From: Acidimicrobiales bacterium
GTDB lineage: Bacteria > Actinomycetota > Acidimicrobiia > Acidimicrobiales > SZUA-35
NCBI GenBank assembly: GCA_013003535.1
Contig: JABDIY010000041.1
Coordinates: 1 to 50,708, forward strand
DNA: 50,708 nucleotides
Direction of reading: 5' to 3'
The notes under the pieces are model-generated. The model was not told the DNA's origin, ran no database searches, and worked only from the letters and a program-made list of their open reading frames with translations. How positions within the stretch are numbered: position 1 is the stretch's first letter; each line of letters begins with the position of its first letter. Below are positions 7,882 through 16,240 of the stretch, piece after piece. A program made the position numbers and the translations under genes.

Positions 7882-9105
7882 GTGAACGTGATCTTGCTGG
7901 AGCCAAGCTTTCCCGACAATCAGAAACAATTTGCTCGGGCCCTCAGTGAGGTAGGAGCCACCGTGATCGGAATCGGTGAGCGTCCCAAGGATTGGCTCGA
8001 CGGTGATGTTGCAGGTTGGCTCACTCACTACGAACAGGTTGATTCCGTGGTGAATGACGCCAGCGTGGAACGAGCGGTGCGCTGGGTGCAGGACCGCCTG
8101 TGGGTGGATCGGCTGGAAGCAACGATCGAGGCCCACACCATGACCGCCGCACGGGTGCGGGAGTATTGCGGGATTCCGGGCACATCGGTGCATACCGCCT
8201 ACTTGTGTCGAGACAAGCCGGCCATGAAACAAGCGCTCCGCGACGCTGGCGTGCCATGTGCCCGCTCCACCGGCGCATCTTCCGCGGAGCAGGTTCGAAG
8301 CTTTGTGGCGGAGGTCGGCTATCCGGTGATCATCAAACCGCCCGACGGGGCTGGTGCATCCGGCACTCACCGGGTTGATTCCGACGGAGACATGGAGGCC
8401 GTGCTCCAGAGCATCGCCTTCCACCACGGGGCCACTGTCGCAGTGGAAGAGTTTATGGAGGGCCACGAGGGTTTCTACGACACGATCAGCGTGAACGGAC
8501 ACGTTGTGCACGAGTTTGTGAGCCACTATTACCCCAACGTGTTGGAGGCCATGCGGACTCGGTGGATCTCGCCACAGTTCATCGCCACCAATCGCCTCGA
8601 CAGCGAACCGTCCTATGACGCGGTGAAGGAAATGGGTCGGCGCGTTATTCAAGCCCTGGGTATCGGGACGTCGGCAACTCACATGGAGTGGTTCTCAGGT
8701 CCGAAAGGGCTGGTGTTCTCCGAGATCGGCTGTCGCCCGCCGGGGGTTCGGGCCTGGGATCTCTATGGCGCCGGCAACGACCTCGACATGTACCGGGAGT
8801 GGGCGCAGATCTTGGTGCACGGAGGTACCGATCGCCGTCCCTCGCGCCGCTTCGCCGCCGGCATCGTGGCTTTGCGCCCTGAAGGGGATGGCACCATCAC
8901 GGGTTACAGCGGGCTCGACGAAATTCAGGCCCGCTACGGTGATCTCATCATCGACGCCCACCTACCCAGTCCGGGCACGCCAACTCAAGGTGTGGATGCG
9001 GGGTATATGGCCAATGCCTGGGTGCGGGCCCGGCACTCCGACTTCGACCATCTGCGGTATGTGCTGGACGAAATCGGCCGCACCGTCACCGTGCACTCCC
9101 AGTGA
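7882..9105 (+). CDS. ATP-grasp ligase 3 of the amidoligase cluster
   Basis: 407 residues from GTG 7882, giving MNVILLEPSFP; in-frame ATGs at 7804, 7828 and 7867 exist but would add unaligned residues. Signatures are GYPVIIKPPDGAGASGT, VAVEEFMEGHEGFYDT and FSEIGCRPPGV. The segment RVREYCGIPGT aligns with RLRERIGAPGM and RERLGIPGM of the other two ligases. It is the first gene of the rightward five-gene run. Its stop overlaps the next start by four bases (GTGA), so the downstream esterase is translationally coupled. It is expected to couple a carboxylate and an amine with ATP; the substrate is unknown. Confidence 0.85.
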   Translation: MNVILLEPSFPDNQKQFARALSEVGATVIGIGERPKDWLDGDVAGWLTHYEQVDSVVNDASVERAVRWVQDRLWVDRLEATIEAHTMTAARVREYCGIPGTSVHTAYLCRDKPAMKQALRDAGVPCARSTGASSAEQVRSFVAEVGYPVIIKPPDGAGASGTHRVDSDGDMEAVLQSIAFHHGATVAVEEFMEGHEGFYDTISVNGHVVHEFVSHYYPNVLEAMRTRWISPQFIATNRLDSEPSYDAVKEMGRRVIQALGIGTSATHMEWFSGPKGLVFSEIGCRPPGVRAWDLYGAGNDLDMYREWAQILVHGGTDRRPSRRFAAGIVALRPEGDGTITGYSGLDEIQARYGDLIIDAHLPSPGTPTQGVDAGYMANAWVRARHSDFDHLRYVLDEIGRTVTVHSQ

Positions 9106-10325
9106 GACACGTTTCAACAGCCACTTCGCCTCGGCTTCCTCCCGACCCCTCACTGGAGCCGGCGGTCCTGGACCGCCTCGTATTCGAGCGAGGATTTCCA
9201 CTGGCTGAACCAGGAGTCACAACCTTCGCGTACAGGGGCGATGTCGACTCGGTTCGATTGGTTCATTTCGGAATCGGCCTGCCCGACGATCTCTCCTTCG
9301 AACGGCTAGAAGGGTCGGACTGGTGGTTGCTTTCCCTGGGTCTGCCAACCGGGACCCGGCTGGAGTACCGGCTGGCAATTCGCCACAACGATCATGAGTG
9401 GGACACCGAGGACCCGCTGAATCCGTTCGAATCGCGAAACCCGTTCGGATCCAACTCTGTGTGCCGATCCTACGGATACGCAGTTCCGCCGTGGGCGCTG
9501 CGTGACCCTGGCGCCAGGAGCGGTCTCCAACGATCACTGGCGATCCCTAGCGAGGCGCTGGGCCGAGCCATGCCAGTCACCCTGTATCTGCCCGCATCGT
9601 TCAGCATGGACCCTCACCACTCCTACCCACTGCTGGTCATGCACGACGGGACCGACTACCTGCACTACGCAGATGCTGCCACCGTGATGGACAACTTGAT
9701 TTCGCAAGGACTCGTGCCGGACATGGTGGTGGCGTTCATCGATCCGGGCCAGCGATTGGTGGAGTATGCCAACGACAATCGTCACGCTCAGTTTGTGGTT
9801 GAGGAACTGGTGCCCTACCTCGAAGCTCACCTTCCTCTCGCCGGAGGGCGAGAGGCCCGCTGTTTGGGAGGCGCCAGCTTCGGGGCAGTTGCCACCTTGT
9901 CCGTTGCGGTCAGATATCCCGAGACGTTTCGACACCTGCTGCTTCAGTCTGGTTCCTTCGCCGGCGCGCAGCAACGCCCTGGTGAAGCTGAGGATTCCTT
10001 GTGGGCTCCGGTAGTGGAGTTCGTAGCCAGCTACCTCGATGCGCCCGGCAAAGTTGCCGATCGGGTTTTCATGAGCTGCGGCGTGCTCGAACCCTTGATC
10101 CGAGAAAACCGCGCACTCCTCCCGGTGTTACAGAGCACGGGCATGGACGTGGTTCTGGAGGAGGCGATCGACGGTCACACATGGGGTTGTTGGAGAGACA
10201 TGTTGGGCATGGGCTTGCCGTGGCTGTTCACCGATGCGTTTCAGGGCGGAGGAGGACAGAAAGTAGGCGGTGCGCCACCACCTGCTAACTTCTTCACCAA
10301 CGAGAACGAGGAGAGGTATGGCTGA
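9102..10325 (+). CDS. Alpha/beta-hydrolase esterase A (Fes/PF00756-like) with N-terminal beta domain
   Basis: 407 residues. Residues about 25-130 look like an early-set beta domain of the kind found before enterobactin esterase (Fes) catalytic domains (WWLLSLGLPTGTRLEYRL). Residues about 150-400 form the esterase: LLVMHDGTDYL, a nucleophile elbow GGASFGAVA with the catalytic Ser, and a C-terminal EAIDGHTWGCWRDML segment that supplies the likely His. GTG 9102 overlaps the preceding stop. Siderophore-type trilactone hydrolysis is the best-known reaction of the fold. Here it more likely trims or transfers an acyl group of the ligases' product, which is inference from position. Confidence 0.8.
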   Translation: MRHVSTATSPRLPPDPSLEPAVLDRLVFERGFPLAEPGVTTFAYRGDVDSVRLVHFGIGLPDDLSFERLEGSDWWLLSLGLPTGTRLEYRLAIRHNDHEWDTEDPLNPFESRNPFGSNSVCRSYGYAVPPWALRDPGARSGLQRSLAIPSEALGRAMPVTLYLPASFSMDPHHSYPLLVMHDGTDYLHYADAATVMDNLISQGLVPDMVVAFIDPGQRLVEYANDNRHAQFVVEELVPYLEAHLPLAGGREARCLGGASFGAVATLSVAVRYPETFRHLLLQSGSFAGAQQRPGEAEDSLWAPVVEFVASYLDAPGKVADRVFMSCGVLEPLIRENRALLPVLQSTGMDVVLEEAIDGHTWGCWRDMLGMGLPWLFTDAFQGGGGQKVGGAPPPANFFTNENEERYG

Positions 10326-11547
10326 GGTCCGACGTCGGATTGGGTTGTCATTGGGGGCGGACATCTGCTGGCCGATTTGTTACGAGCAGATTTTCAATCG
10401 TCTTGACCTCTCCCTCGAGATTGGCGGCGACACCATCGGCTTCGACGTGGATCGAGTGCGGATTGAGCCGTTCTACTTGCGTCAGCCAACAAGCTACGAC
10501 GTGGTCATCGACCGCCTCACCCACTGGTATGGCACGAGCCGAGAATGGATCAAGAAGGCGATTCTGCTCGACGGTCTGTACGTCTTCAACAATCCATGGT
10601 CTATCCAATCCAACGAAAAGCACACCTCCTACTGCGCCATGATGCGGTTGGGGATGCAGATCCCAACAACGTGGATGGTCCCACCCAAGGAATATGACCA
10701 CCTGCCGGACCTGCAGAGGACGCTGGAGCAGTACGCCGAGATGTTCGATCTTGAGGAACTGGGCGAAAAAGTTGGCTACCCGATGTATATCAAACCCTAC
10801 GACGGCGGTGGCTGGACCGGGGTGAGTCGGATCGACACCCCTGAAGACCTCCAGCGCATCTACGACGAGAGTGGTACCTACCTGATGCATCTGCAGAAGG
10901 CGGTCGACCCTCACGATCTCTTCATCCGCTGCGTTGGTTTAGGCCCCGAAGTGCGGGTGGTGCGCTATGACCCGGATGCTCCGCTCCACGACCGGTATAC
11001 CAGCGACGACGGTGGCATTCCCGAGGATCAGCGGCAACACCTGATCGACACAACCCTCACCATCAATTCGTTTTTCGGATGGGACTTCAATAGTTGCGAG
11101 GCGCTTCGCCAAGACAATTCGTGGTATCCGATCGACTTCGCCAACCCGTGCCCGGATTCTCAGGTCACGTCGCTGCACTATCACTTTCCCTGGCTCATCG
11201 GTGCCAACCTCCGCTGGTCGCTTTTCTGTGCAGCAACCAAGCGACCCGTTCGCCCCAACCTTGATTGGCAGCCATACTTCGACATCGCCGACACCGACGC
11301 TCCCTACGAGGAGAAGTTGAAGGGGTATGCCGCTATCGCTCGCAAGCGTCTTTCGGCCGATCAGTTCGACGAGTTCTGCCACACTCACCTCAGTCACCTC
11401 GACGAAGTGCTGCATGACTTCTTCGGTTCTGACATGGCGCGAGATGCGGTCCGCCAGAAAGTTGTTGCGATGTATCCCGACCACGAAGTAGAGGAATTCA
11501 CCGAAAAATTCTGGGAACGGATCCAACAATGGAGGTCCGACCAATGA
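10318..11547 (+). CDS. ATP-grasp ligase 4, divergent type
   Basis: 409 residues from ATG 10318, preceded by GAGGAGAGG; it overlaps the end of the esterase gene by eight bases. It is not a close paralogue of ligases 1-3. The N-terminus (GLSLGADICWPICYEQ) and tail differ, but the core KVGYPMYIKPYDGGGWTGV is an ATP-grasp phosphate loop, and residues around YPIDFANPCPDSQV stand where the metal-binding Asp/Asn of RimK- and D-Ala-ligase-like enzymes are found. WEPTM-like motifs are absent. It resembles proteins that accompany GCS2-type ligases in other genomes. It is probably an amide ligase with an unknown substrate. Confidence 0.75.
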   Translation: MAEVRRRIGLSLGADICWPICYEQIFNRLDLSLEIGGDTIGFDVDRVRIEPFYLRQPTSYDVVIDRLTHWYGTSREWIKKAILLDGLYVFNNPWSIQSNEKHTSYCAMMRLGMQIPTTWMVPPKEYDHLPDLQRTLEQYAEMFDLEELGEKVGYPMYIKPYDGGGWTGVSRIDTPEDLQRIYDESGTYLMHLQKAVDPHDLFIRCVGLGPEVRVVRYDPDAPLHDRYTSDDGGIPEDQRQHLIDTTLTINSFFGWDFNSCEALRQDNSWYPIDFANPCPDSQVTSLHYHFPWLIGANLRWSLFCAATKRPVRPNLDWQPYFDIADTDAPYEEKLKGYAAIARKRLSADQFDEFCHTHLSHLDEVLHDFFGSDMARDAVRQKVVAMYPDHEVEEFTEKFWERIQQWRSDQ

Positions 11548-12287
11548 GCAAGATGGTGGACAGCTGGCACTCGCCACACCTGGATCGCACCGTGCGGGTG
11601 GCCCGATGGGGCGATTACGGCGTGCCCGTGTTGGTGTTCCCCACCGCTGGCGGTGATGCCGAAGAAATCGAGCGCTTCGACATCGTCCGAGCCTGCGGGC
11701 AATTGATCGAAGAGGGCCGAGTCAAGGTCTACTCCTGCGACAGCATCAACGGACGGGCCATGTTGGCCAACGAGGGCGACAGTCTTCATCGAAGCTGGAT
11801 TCTTCGTCGCTTTTGCGAATTCGTAGGAAACGAACTGGTTCCAGCAATACGGACTGACTGCCACACCGACGACATCGAAGTGATCACCGCAGGGGCGTCC
11901 ATCGGCGCTTTCAATGCGCTCGCCGCCGTTTGCCGATTCCCGGAGGTGTTTCGCCACGCCATCTGTATGAGCGGTACGTTCGACTTGACCCGATTCATGA
12001 ATGGTCCCGTCAACGACAACTATCTTTGGGCATCGCCCATCCACTTTCTCAGCGCTCCGGACCACGAACACACCAGTCCCGAACAACTGGCACAGCTGCG
12101 AGAGCGGTCCGTGATTTTCGCGTGTGGCGAAGGGGCCAACGAGGACATCGGTGAGTCCTGGCATGCGGCTCACATACTCGGAAACGCCGGCGTGCCCAAC
12201 CAAGTTGACAAGTGGGGTCCGGAATGGCCGCATGACTGGCCAACGTGGCGCACCATGCTGCCGCACTACCTGGCGCGGGTTGCATAG
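11544..12287 (+). CDS. Alpha/beta-hydrolase esterase B (PF00756-like)
   Basis: 247 residues from ATG 11544, with GGAGG upstream and a four-base ATGA overlap with the ligase 4 stop. The fold begins SWHSPHLDRTVRVARWGDYG, has VLVFPTAGGDAEE (oxyanion region), the nucleophile elbow AGASIGAFNAL with the catalytic Ser, and a final GPEWPHDWPTWRTML whose HDW supplies the catalytic His. It lacks the extra N-terminal domain of esterase A. Two different esterases in one operon with ligases suggest release or trans-acylation steps. No signal peptide is seen, so it acts in the cytoplasm. Confidence 0.8.
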   Translation: MSKMVDSWHSPHLDRTVRVARWGDYGVPVLVFPTAGGDAEEIERFDIVRACGQLIEEGRVKVYSCDSINGRAMLANEGDSLHRSWILRRFCEFVGNELVPAIRTDCHTDDIEVITAGASIGAFNALAAVCRFPEVFRHAICMSGTFDLTRFMNGPVNDNYLWASPIHFLSAPDHEHTSPEQLAQLRERSVIFACGEGANEDIGESWHAAHILGNAGVPNQVDKWGPEWPHDWPTWRTMLPHYLARVA

Positions 12288-12352
12288 GCCGGAGATGGAG
12301 CCTGAAATATGCTGCTGGTAAACATGGTGCTGGGAACGTAGGAGAGTCACGA

Positions 12353-14308
12353 ATGGGATTGCAGACAGCAAGTCAATTGAGCCAGCGCCATACGGCAATG
12401 AATTGGATGCTCCGAGATCTGCACGCTCTGGAGCAAATGCTCTCCGACGGCATCTTCGATTCATCGCACCCGCGGATCGGTGCAGAGCAGGAAATGTTCC
12501 TGGTCGACAAGGCGTGGCAGGCTTCTCCGGTTGCGTTGGAGTTGCTCAAGATCATCGACGACCCACACTTCACCACCGAGATCGGGGCGTTCAACCTAGA
12601 GGTCAACCTGGACCCTCAGCGGTTCGAGGGCACGTGTCTTACAGCGATGCACGGCCAGCTCGATGAGCTCCTGGCCGTATGCCGTTCAGCGGCGCGTCAA
12701 ATCGATCGCGACATCGTGCTCTCGGGAATTCTGCCGACGCTCCGCATCAGCGATCTGCAGTTGTCCAACATGGTCCAAAACCCCCGCTACCTGGCGTTGA
12801 ATCAGGCGCTGTTGGAGATGCGGGGCGAGGACGTTGACCTGCACATTTCTGGGGCAGACGAACTGAGCGTCCGGCAGAGTTCAGTTATGGCCGAGGCATG
12901 CAACGCCAGTTTTCAGGTCCATCTTCAGGTCACACCGGAAGAGTTTGCCAATCACTACAACCTCGCCCAACTCCTTGCCGGACCCACGCTGTCCTGCGGC
13001 ACGAACTCGCCCATCCTGTTCGGGAAACACCTGTGGTCAGAGACGCGTATTCCTCTCTTCGAACAATCTGTTGATACCCGGCGCGCCGGCCAACATCTGC
13101 GGGAGCGGCAAGGCCGGGTCACCTTCGGGTCGGCGTGGGTGAAGGAGTCTGTTTCAGAGCTTTTCAAAGAAGACATCACCCGCTTTCGGCCGCTCCTTGC
13201 ACCGGATTCCCACGAAGATCCCTTCGAGGTTCTCAACCGGGGCGACATCCCTGACCTGGCGGCGATGCGCATGCATACGGGCACAGTCTGGCGCTGGAAT
13301 CGGGCGTGCTACGGGGTGATGGACGGTGTCCCGCACCTGAGGATCGAGAATCGCATCTTGCCGTCTGGTCCCACCACCATTGATGAAGTGGCAAATGCGG
13401 CGTTCTGGTTGGGCTTAATGAAGGGCGGAGCAAACGAGTACCCCGAGGTCAGCCGGATGGCGGAATTCGACATCACCCGCGCCAACTTCGTAAGCGCTGC
13501 TCGGGAAGGATTGTCCTCCACTCTTTTCTGGCTCGACGGTAAGGAACACCTGGCCCCTGATCTCCTGCTCAACGTGCTCATGCCCATCGCCCACGATGGC
13601 CTGGCTTCGGTAGGTGTGGACGACGGAGACATTCAGAAGTACCTCGGCGTGGTGGAACGGCGCATCAAGTCTGGTTACACCGGATCGCGGTGGCAGGTTT
13701 CGTCCATGAAAGGCATGCGCCAGCGGGGCGAACTGGGCCAGCGCTTGAACAGTCTCACATCGGCGATCGTGAGCCGCCAGGAAGTTGGGCAACCGGTTTC
13801 GGAATGGACCACAGCCAGTGTGGACGAGGGCGGGAGTTGGAAACACAACTTCCGGACGATCGAACAGATCATGGTTACCGACCTGGTCACGGTCTCCGAC
13901 GATGACCCACTGGACCTTGTCGCCAACCTGATGGACTGGCACCGAATTCGCCAGGTTCTGGTTGAGGACGAAGCCGAAGGGGTCATCGGCATCCTGTCCT
14001 ACCGTCGACTCCTCCGGGTCATGGCGCAGAACGATGACGCTCGGCTCTGGAGGGAAATGTCGGTCGCCGATGTCATGCAACGAGATCCGGTGTGCGTGGC
14101 CCCGCACATGGCGCCGCTCCGAGCTCTCGAAATCATGCGATCGTTCGGGATCGGCGCATTGCCGGTCGTCGACGACGGCGTTCTGGTGGGTTTGGTCACC
14201 GAGCATGACTTCATGAACATTGCCGGCGTCCTGATGCTCCAGAAGCTGGAATCTCCGCCCGAGGCTGATGCCTCAGATCCGCTCGGTCCTGCTCCCAAAC
14301 GCACGTAA
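12353..14308 (+). CDS. GCS2-type carboxylate-amine ligase fused to a CBS-domain pair
   Basis: 651 residues from ATG 12353 (TAGGAGAG upstream). Residues about 35-430 form a glutamate-cysteine-ligase-2 fold: IGAEQEMFLVD is the first metal/ATP motif, EIGAFNLEVNLDP the second, and HLQVTPEEF and LRIENRILPSGPTT are later family signatures. Residues about 535-645 form two CBS repeats (IMVTDLVTVSDDD...VLVEDEAEGVIG and VMQRDPVCVA...LPVVDDGVLVGLVTEHDF), which in other proteins bind adenine nucleotides. The enzyme likely makes a gamma-glutamyl-like amide and is regulated by energy charge; substrate and ligand are inferred only by family. It closes the rightward operon, 65 nt after esterase B. Confidence 0.85.
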   Translation: MGLQTASQLSQRHTAMNWMLRDLHALEQMLSDGIFDSSHPRIGAEQEMFLVDKAWQASPVALELLKIIDDPHFTTEIGAFNLEVNLDPQRFEGTCLTAMHGQLDELLAVCRSAARQIDRDIVLSGILPTLRISDLQLSNMVQNPRYLALNQALLEMRGEDVDLHISGADELSVRQSSVMAEACNASFQVHLQVTPEEFANHYNLAQLLAGPTLSCGTNSPILFGKHLWSETRIPLFEQSVDTRRAGQHLRERQGRVTFGSAWVKESVSELFKEDITRFRPLLAPDSHEDPFEVLNRGDIPDLAAMRMHTGTVWRWNRACYGVMDGVPHLRIENRILPSGPTTIDEVANAAFWLGLMKGGANEYPEVSRMAEFDITRANFVSAAREGLSSTLFWLDGKEHLAPDLLLNVLMPIAHDGLASVGVDDGDIQKYLGVVERRIKSGYTGSRWQVSSMKGMRQRGELGQRLNSLTSAIVSRQEVGQPVSEWTTASVDEGGSWKHNFRTIEQIMVTDLVTVSDDDPLDLVANLMDWHRIRQVLVEDEAEGVIGILSYRRLLRVMAQNDDARLWREMSVADVMQRDPVCVAPHMAPLRALEIMRSFGIGALPVVDDGVLVGLVTEHDFMNIAGVLMLQKLESPPEADASDPLGPAPKRT

Positions 14309-14372
14309 CTCTACGACTGCGCGACCGGAAAAAATCCACCCTTGTTGAATATTTCGCGGACACCCGCAGCTG

Positions 14373-14386
14373 TACCGTTACGTAAC
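14373..14386 (+). promoter_or_regulatory. Candidate -10 and palindrome before the PRC-barrel gene
   Basis: TACCGT (14373-14378) fits a -10 box. It overlaps the perfect 10-bp palindrome GTTACGTAAC (14377-14386), which could be an operator over the transcription start. Unlike most promoters here, it precedes a leader with a ribosome site (AAGGAG). Confidence 0.35.
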
Positions 14387-14412
14387 CGTCACTTTCAAAA
14401 AGGAGTTGCATC

Positions 14413-14721
14413 ATGTCAACCGCCACCCACTACAACGGGGTCAAGGTGCTAGACGAAGATGGCAAAACGATCGGTGAAGTCAGCGATGTTGTCTTCGATT
14501 CCTCATCGACCACGCCAACCTGGTTTTCGGTGAAACCAGGCAAGCTCCGTGCCGAACACTGGGTACCGGCCCGAGGGCTGCGTCGCACCGACCGCGACGA
14601 AATCCTGGTTCCCTACACCAGTGATCGGGTCCGGTCCTCTCCCAAAGTGGACCGCTCCCACATGCTCAGCAAGCAACAGCGAGCATTACTCGCCCAACAT
14701 TATGCTTTGAAAGACCACTAA
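14413..14721 (+). CDS. PRC-barrel domain protein
   Basis: 102 residues. HYNGVKVLDEDGKTIGEVSDVVFD followed by WFSVKPG is a PRC-barrel, the small beta-barrel seen in RimM, photosynthetic reaction-centre H subunits and many actinobacterial stress proteins. The second half (VPYTSDRVRSSPKV) completes the barrel, and a charged C-terminal helix (SKQQRALLAQHY) follows. AAGGAG lies about 6 nt before ATG 14413. It is a soluble protein that probably docks RNA or protein partners; the exact role is unknown. It has its own promoter and is separate from the ligase operon. Confidence 0.8.
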   Translation: MSTATHYNGVKVLDEDGKTIGEVSDVVFDSSSTTPTWFSVKPGKLRAEHWVPARGLRRTDRDEILVPYTSDRVRSSPKVDRSHMLSKQQRALLAQHYALKDH

Positions 14722-14889
14722 GCGGAGCCGCCATTAGAGGTTGTTGGCCATCGTTTGGTCCTCGTGCCTCTCACGCAGTCCGAACGATCTATTTGGCGCG
14801 TTCGGTCCTCGAGGCGATCGGGTTGGGTGCTCAGCATTGGCTGACCTGCAGGGCGGGTGGTTGCGGCCCGAGTTTCTGGCGACGGCCAC

Positions 14890-14895
14890 TACCGT
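14890..14895 (+). promoter_or_regulatory. Leaderless -10 box of the dienelactone hydrolase gene
   Basis: TACCGT ends 7 nt before ATG 14903, with no Shine-Dalgarno sequence between. Confidence 0.5.
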
Positions 14896-14902
14896 GCCGA
14901 CT

Positions 14903-15649
14903 ATGGACGTGACCGAGCAAACGATGGACACCTCGACCGACGACGGCGAAATGGCGCTTGTCATTACCGAGCCAGCCGAACCGCAACCTGGCGACGGAGA
15001 GTGGCCGGCGGTGGTCGTGTTCATCGACGCTCCGGGGCTCCGCCCTGCCACGAGAGACTTCATGGCCCGCCTGGCATCGAATGGTTACCGGGTCATTACC
15101 CCGGACCTCCACCACCGTCACGGTCGACTCCGCTACTTCGAACCGGCCGATATTGTCGCCGATCCCTCCCGCCGCCAAATCATTCGCAGCTGGATCGAAT
15201 CGATGACTGATGATCAGATTCAGCATGACGCCAGCTGCGCACTCAGCGCGGCTGGCGTCGATGAGGGCACGCCATTCGCAGCGATCGGATTCTGTCTGGG
15301 AGCACGGGCCGTCTATCGGGCAATGCAACGCAACCCGCAGCGAGTGATGTGCGGTGCCGGTTGGCATCCGTCTTTCCTGGTGGATGACTCGGCGGACTCG
15401 CCCCACCTCACTGCCGCCGGTCTCAGCCGGCCGCTCTATCTCGGGATTGGGGATGCCGACAAGGTGCAATCGATTGCGATGCATCAGAAGTTCCTGGACG
15501 CTGTTGCGCCCAACCCGCTTGTTGACGTGACCATCATTCCCGGAGCGGATCACGGGTTCACTTGGCCTGGCTATCCCACCTACCATGAAACTGCGGCCGA
15601 GATCAGTTGGACGAAGACACTGGCAATGCTGGCCGCTGCCAGCCGGTGA
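14903..15649 (+). CDS. Dienelactone hydrolase family protein
   Basis: 248 residues from ATG 14903, chosen because of the -10 box seven nt upstream and because it begins just before the fold; an earlier in-frame start at 14741 would add 54 unrelated residues. It is an alpha/beta-hydrolase with the DLH-type nucleophile Cys in AIGFCLGARAV (most relatives use Ser), a catalytic Asp in LGIGDADKV and a His in PGADHGFTWPG. DLH proteins hydrolyse dienelactones in chloroaromatic breakdown, but many paralogues have broader ester or lactone substrates. No aromatic-degradation genes are adjacent, so the substrate is open. It is cytoplasmic and monocistronic. Confidence 0.85.
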   Translation: MDVTEQTMDTSTDDGEMALVITEPAEPQPGDGEWPAVVVFIDAPGLRPATRDFMARLASNGYRVITPDLHHRHGRLRYFEPADIVADPSRRQIIRSWIESMTDDQIQHDASCALSAAGVDEGTPFAAIGFCLGARAVYRAMQRNPQRVMCGAGWHPSFLVDDSADSPHLTAAGLSRPLYLGIGDADKVQSIAMHQKFLDAVAPNPLVDVTIIPGADHGFTWPGYPTYHETAAEISWTKTLAMLAAASR

Positions 15650-15838
15650 CTTGCCACCGCGATGGGGGCTGACCAGGATCTCGTTGACGTCTAGGTGAGC
15701 GGAACTCCGCGGTTGTTGGAGGCAATTCGTCACATTTCGACCCAAGTTTTTCGTACCGTGTCGGCCTACTCCCAGCTCAGGACAATCGGTGAACTGAATC
15801 CGCCTTGGAACCGCTGACCGTCGACCGGATTGGCTGGC

Positions 15839-15844
15839 TAGCAT
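15839..15844 (+). promoter_or_regulatory. Leaderless -10 box of the small membrane-protein gene
   Basis: TAGCAT ends 6 nt before GTG 15851. The remaining 190 bases since the previous gene show no other recognisable element. Confidence 0.5.
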
Positions 15845-15850
15845 GACGCC

Positions 15851-16105
15851 GTGGACAAGCTCGGTGCGGGACGAAAATGGTGGCGAGACCTCTTTGCGAA
15901 GCTGATGATCACCATCATCGGCGGCGTTGTGGCGGCCATAATTGTGGCGGTGGTGATCCCCGCTTTGGTGAATGACGGAAACTCCGACGACGCTCCCACC
16001 GAGGAGGTCCCAACCGAGGCCTCGAACGATGGGGACCCTGCGGCCGAGCAACCTGCCGATAACCCCGAACCGGCGCCCGAAGAAGCACCCGCCGAAGGCC
16101 AATAA
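15851..16105 (+). CDS. Small single-pass membrane protein with acidic Pro/Glu-rich tail
   Basis: 84 residues. A basic N-terminal stretch (KLGAGRKWWRDLFAK) precedes one hydrophobic helix at about 18-40 (ITIIGGVVAAIIVAVVIPAL), followed by a 44-residue tail made almost entirely of Asp, Glu, Pro, Ala and Thr (PTEEVPTEASNDGDPAAE). The charge pattern places the acidic tail outside. I do not recognise a family; similar low-complexity membrane proteins occur widely in actinobacteria. The start is GTG 15851 with a leaderless promoter. It is convergent with the MFS gene. Confidence 0.6.
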   Translation: MDKLGAGRKWWRDLFAKLMITIIGGVVAAIIVAVVIPALVNDGNSDDAPTEEVPTEASNDGDPAAEQPADNPEPAPEEAPAEGQ

Positions 16106-16240
16106 CCGCATTCACCGCGCCCTCCGGCTCCCGTCCAGTGGCTTCCCCGTCTGCTGAGCTATCTGCAGTCAATCGTGCCCGTTCGGTGGGCGTGGATGGC
16201 TGCAGATCCGGATTTCCCGCCCCAACGTGCCGCCTATGCG

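Noticed and set aside
7471-8682. A 403-codon minus-strand open frame over the divergent ATP-grasp genes
   Set aside because: It covers the motifs of two real ligases in other frames and matches no family.
14831-16111. A 426-codon minus-strand open frame across the dienelactone hydrolase and small membrane-protein genes
   Set aside because: It lies opposite two genes with clear family motifs and has only low-complexity content.
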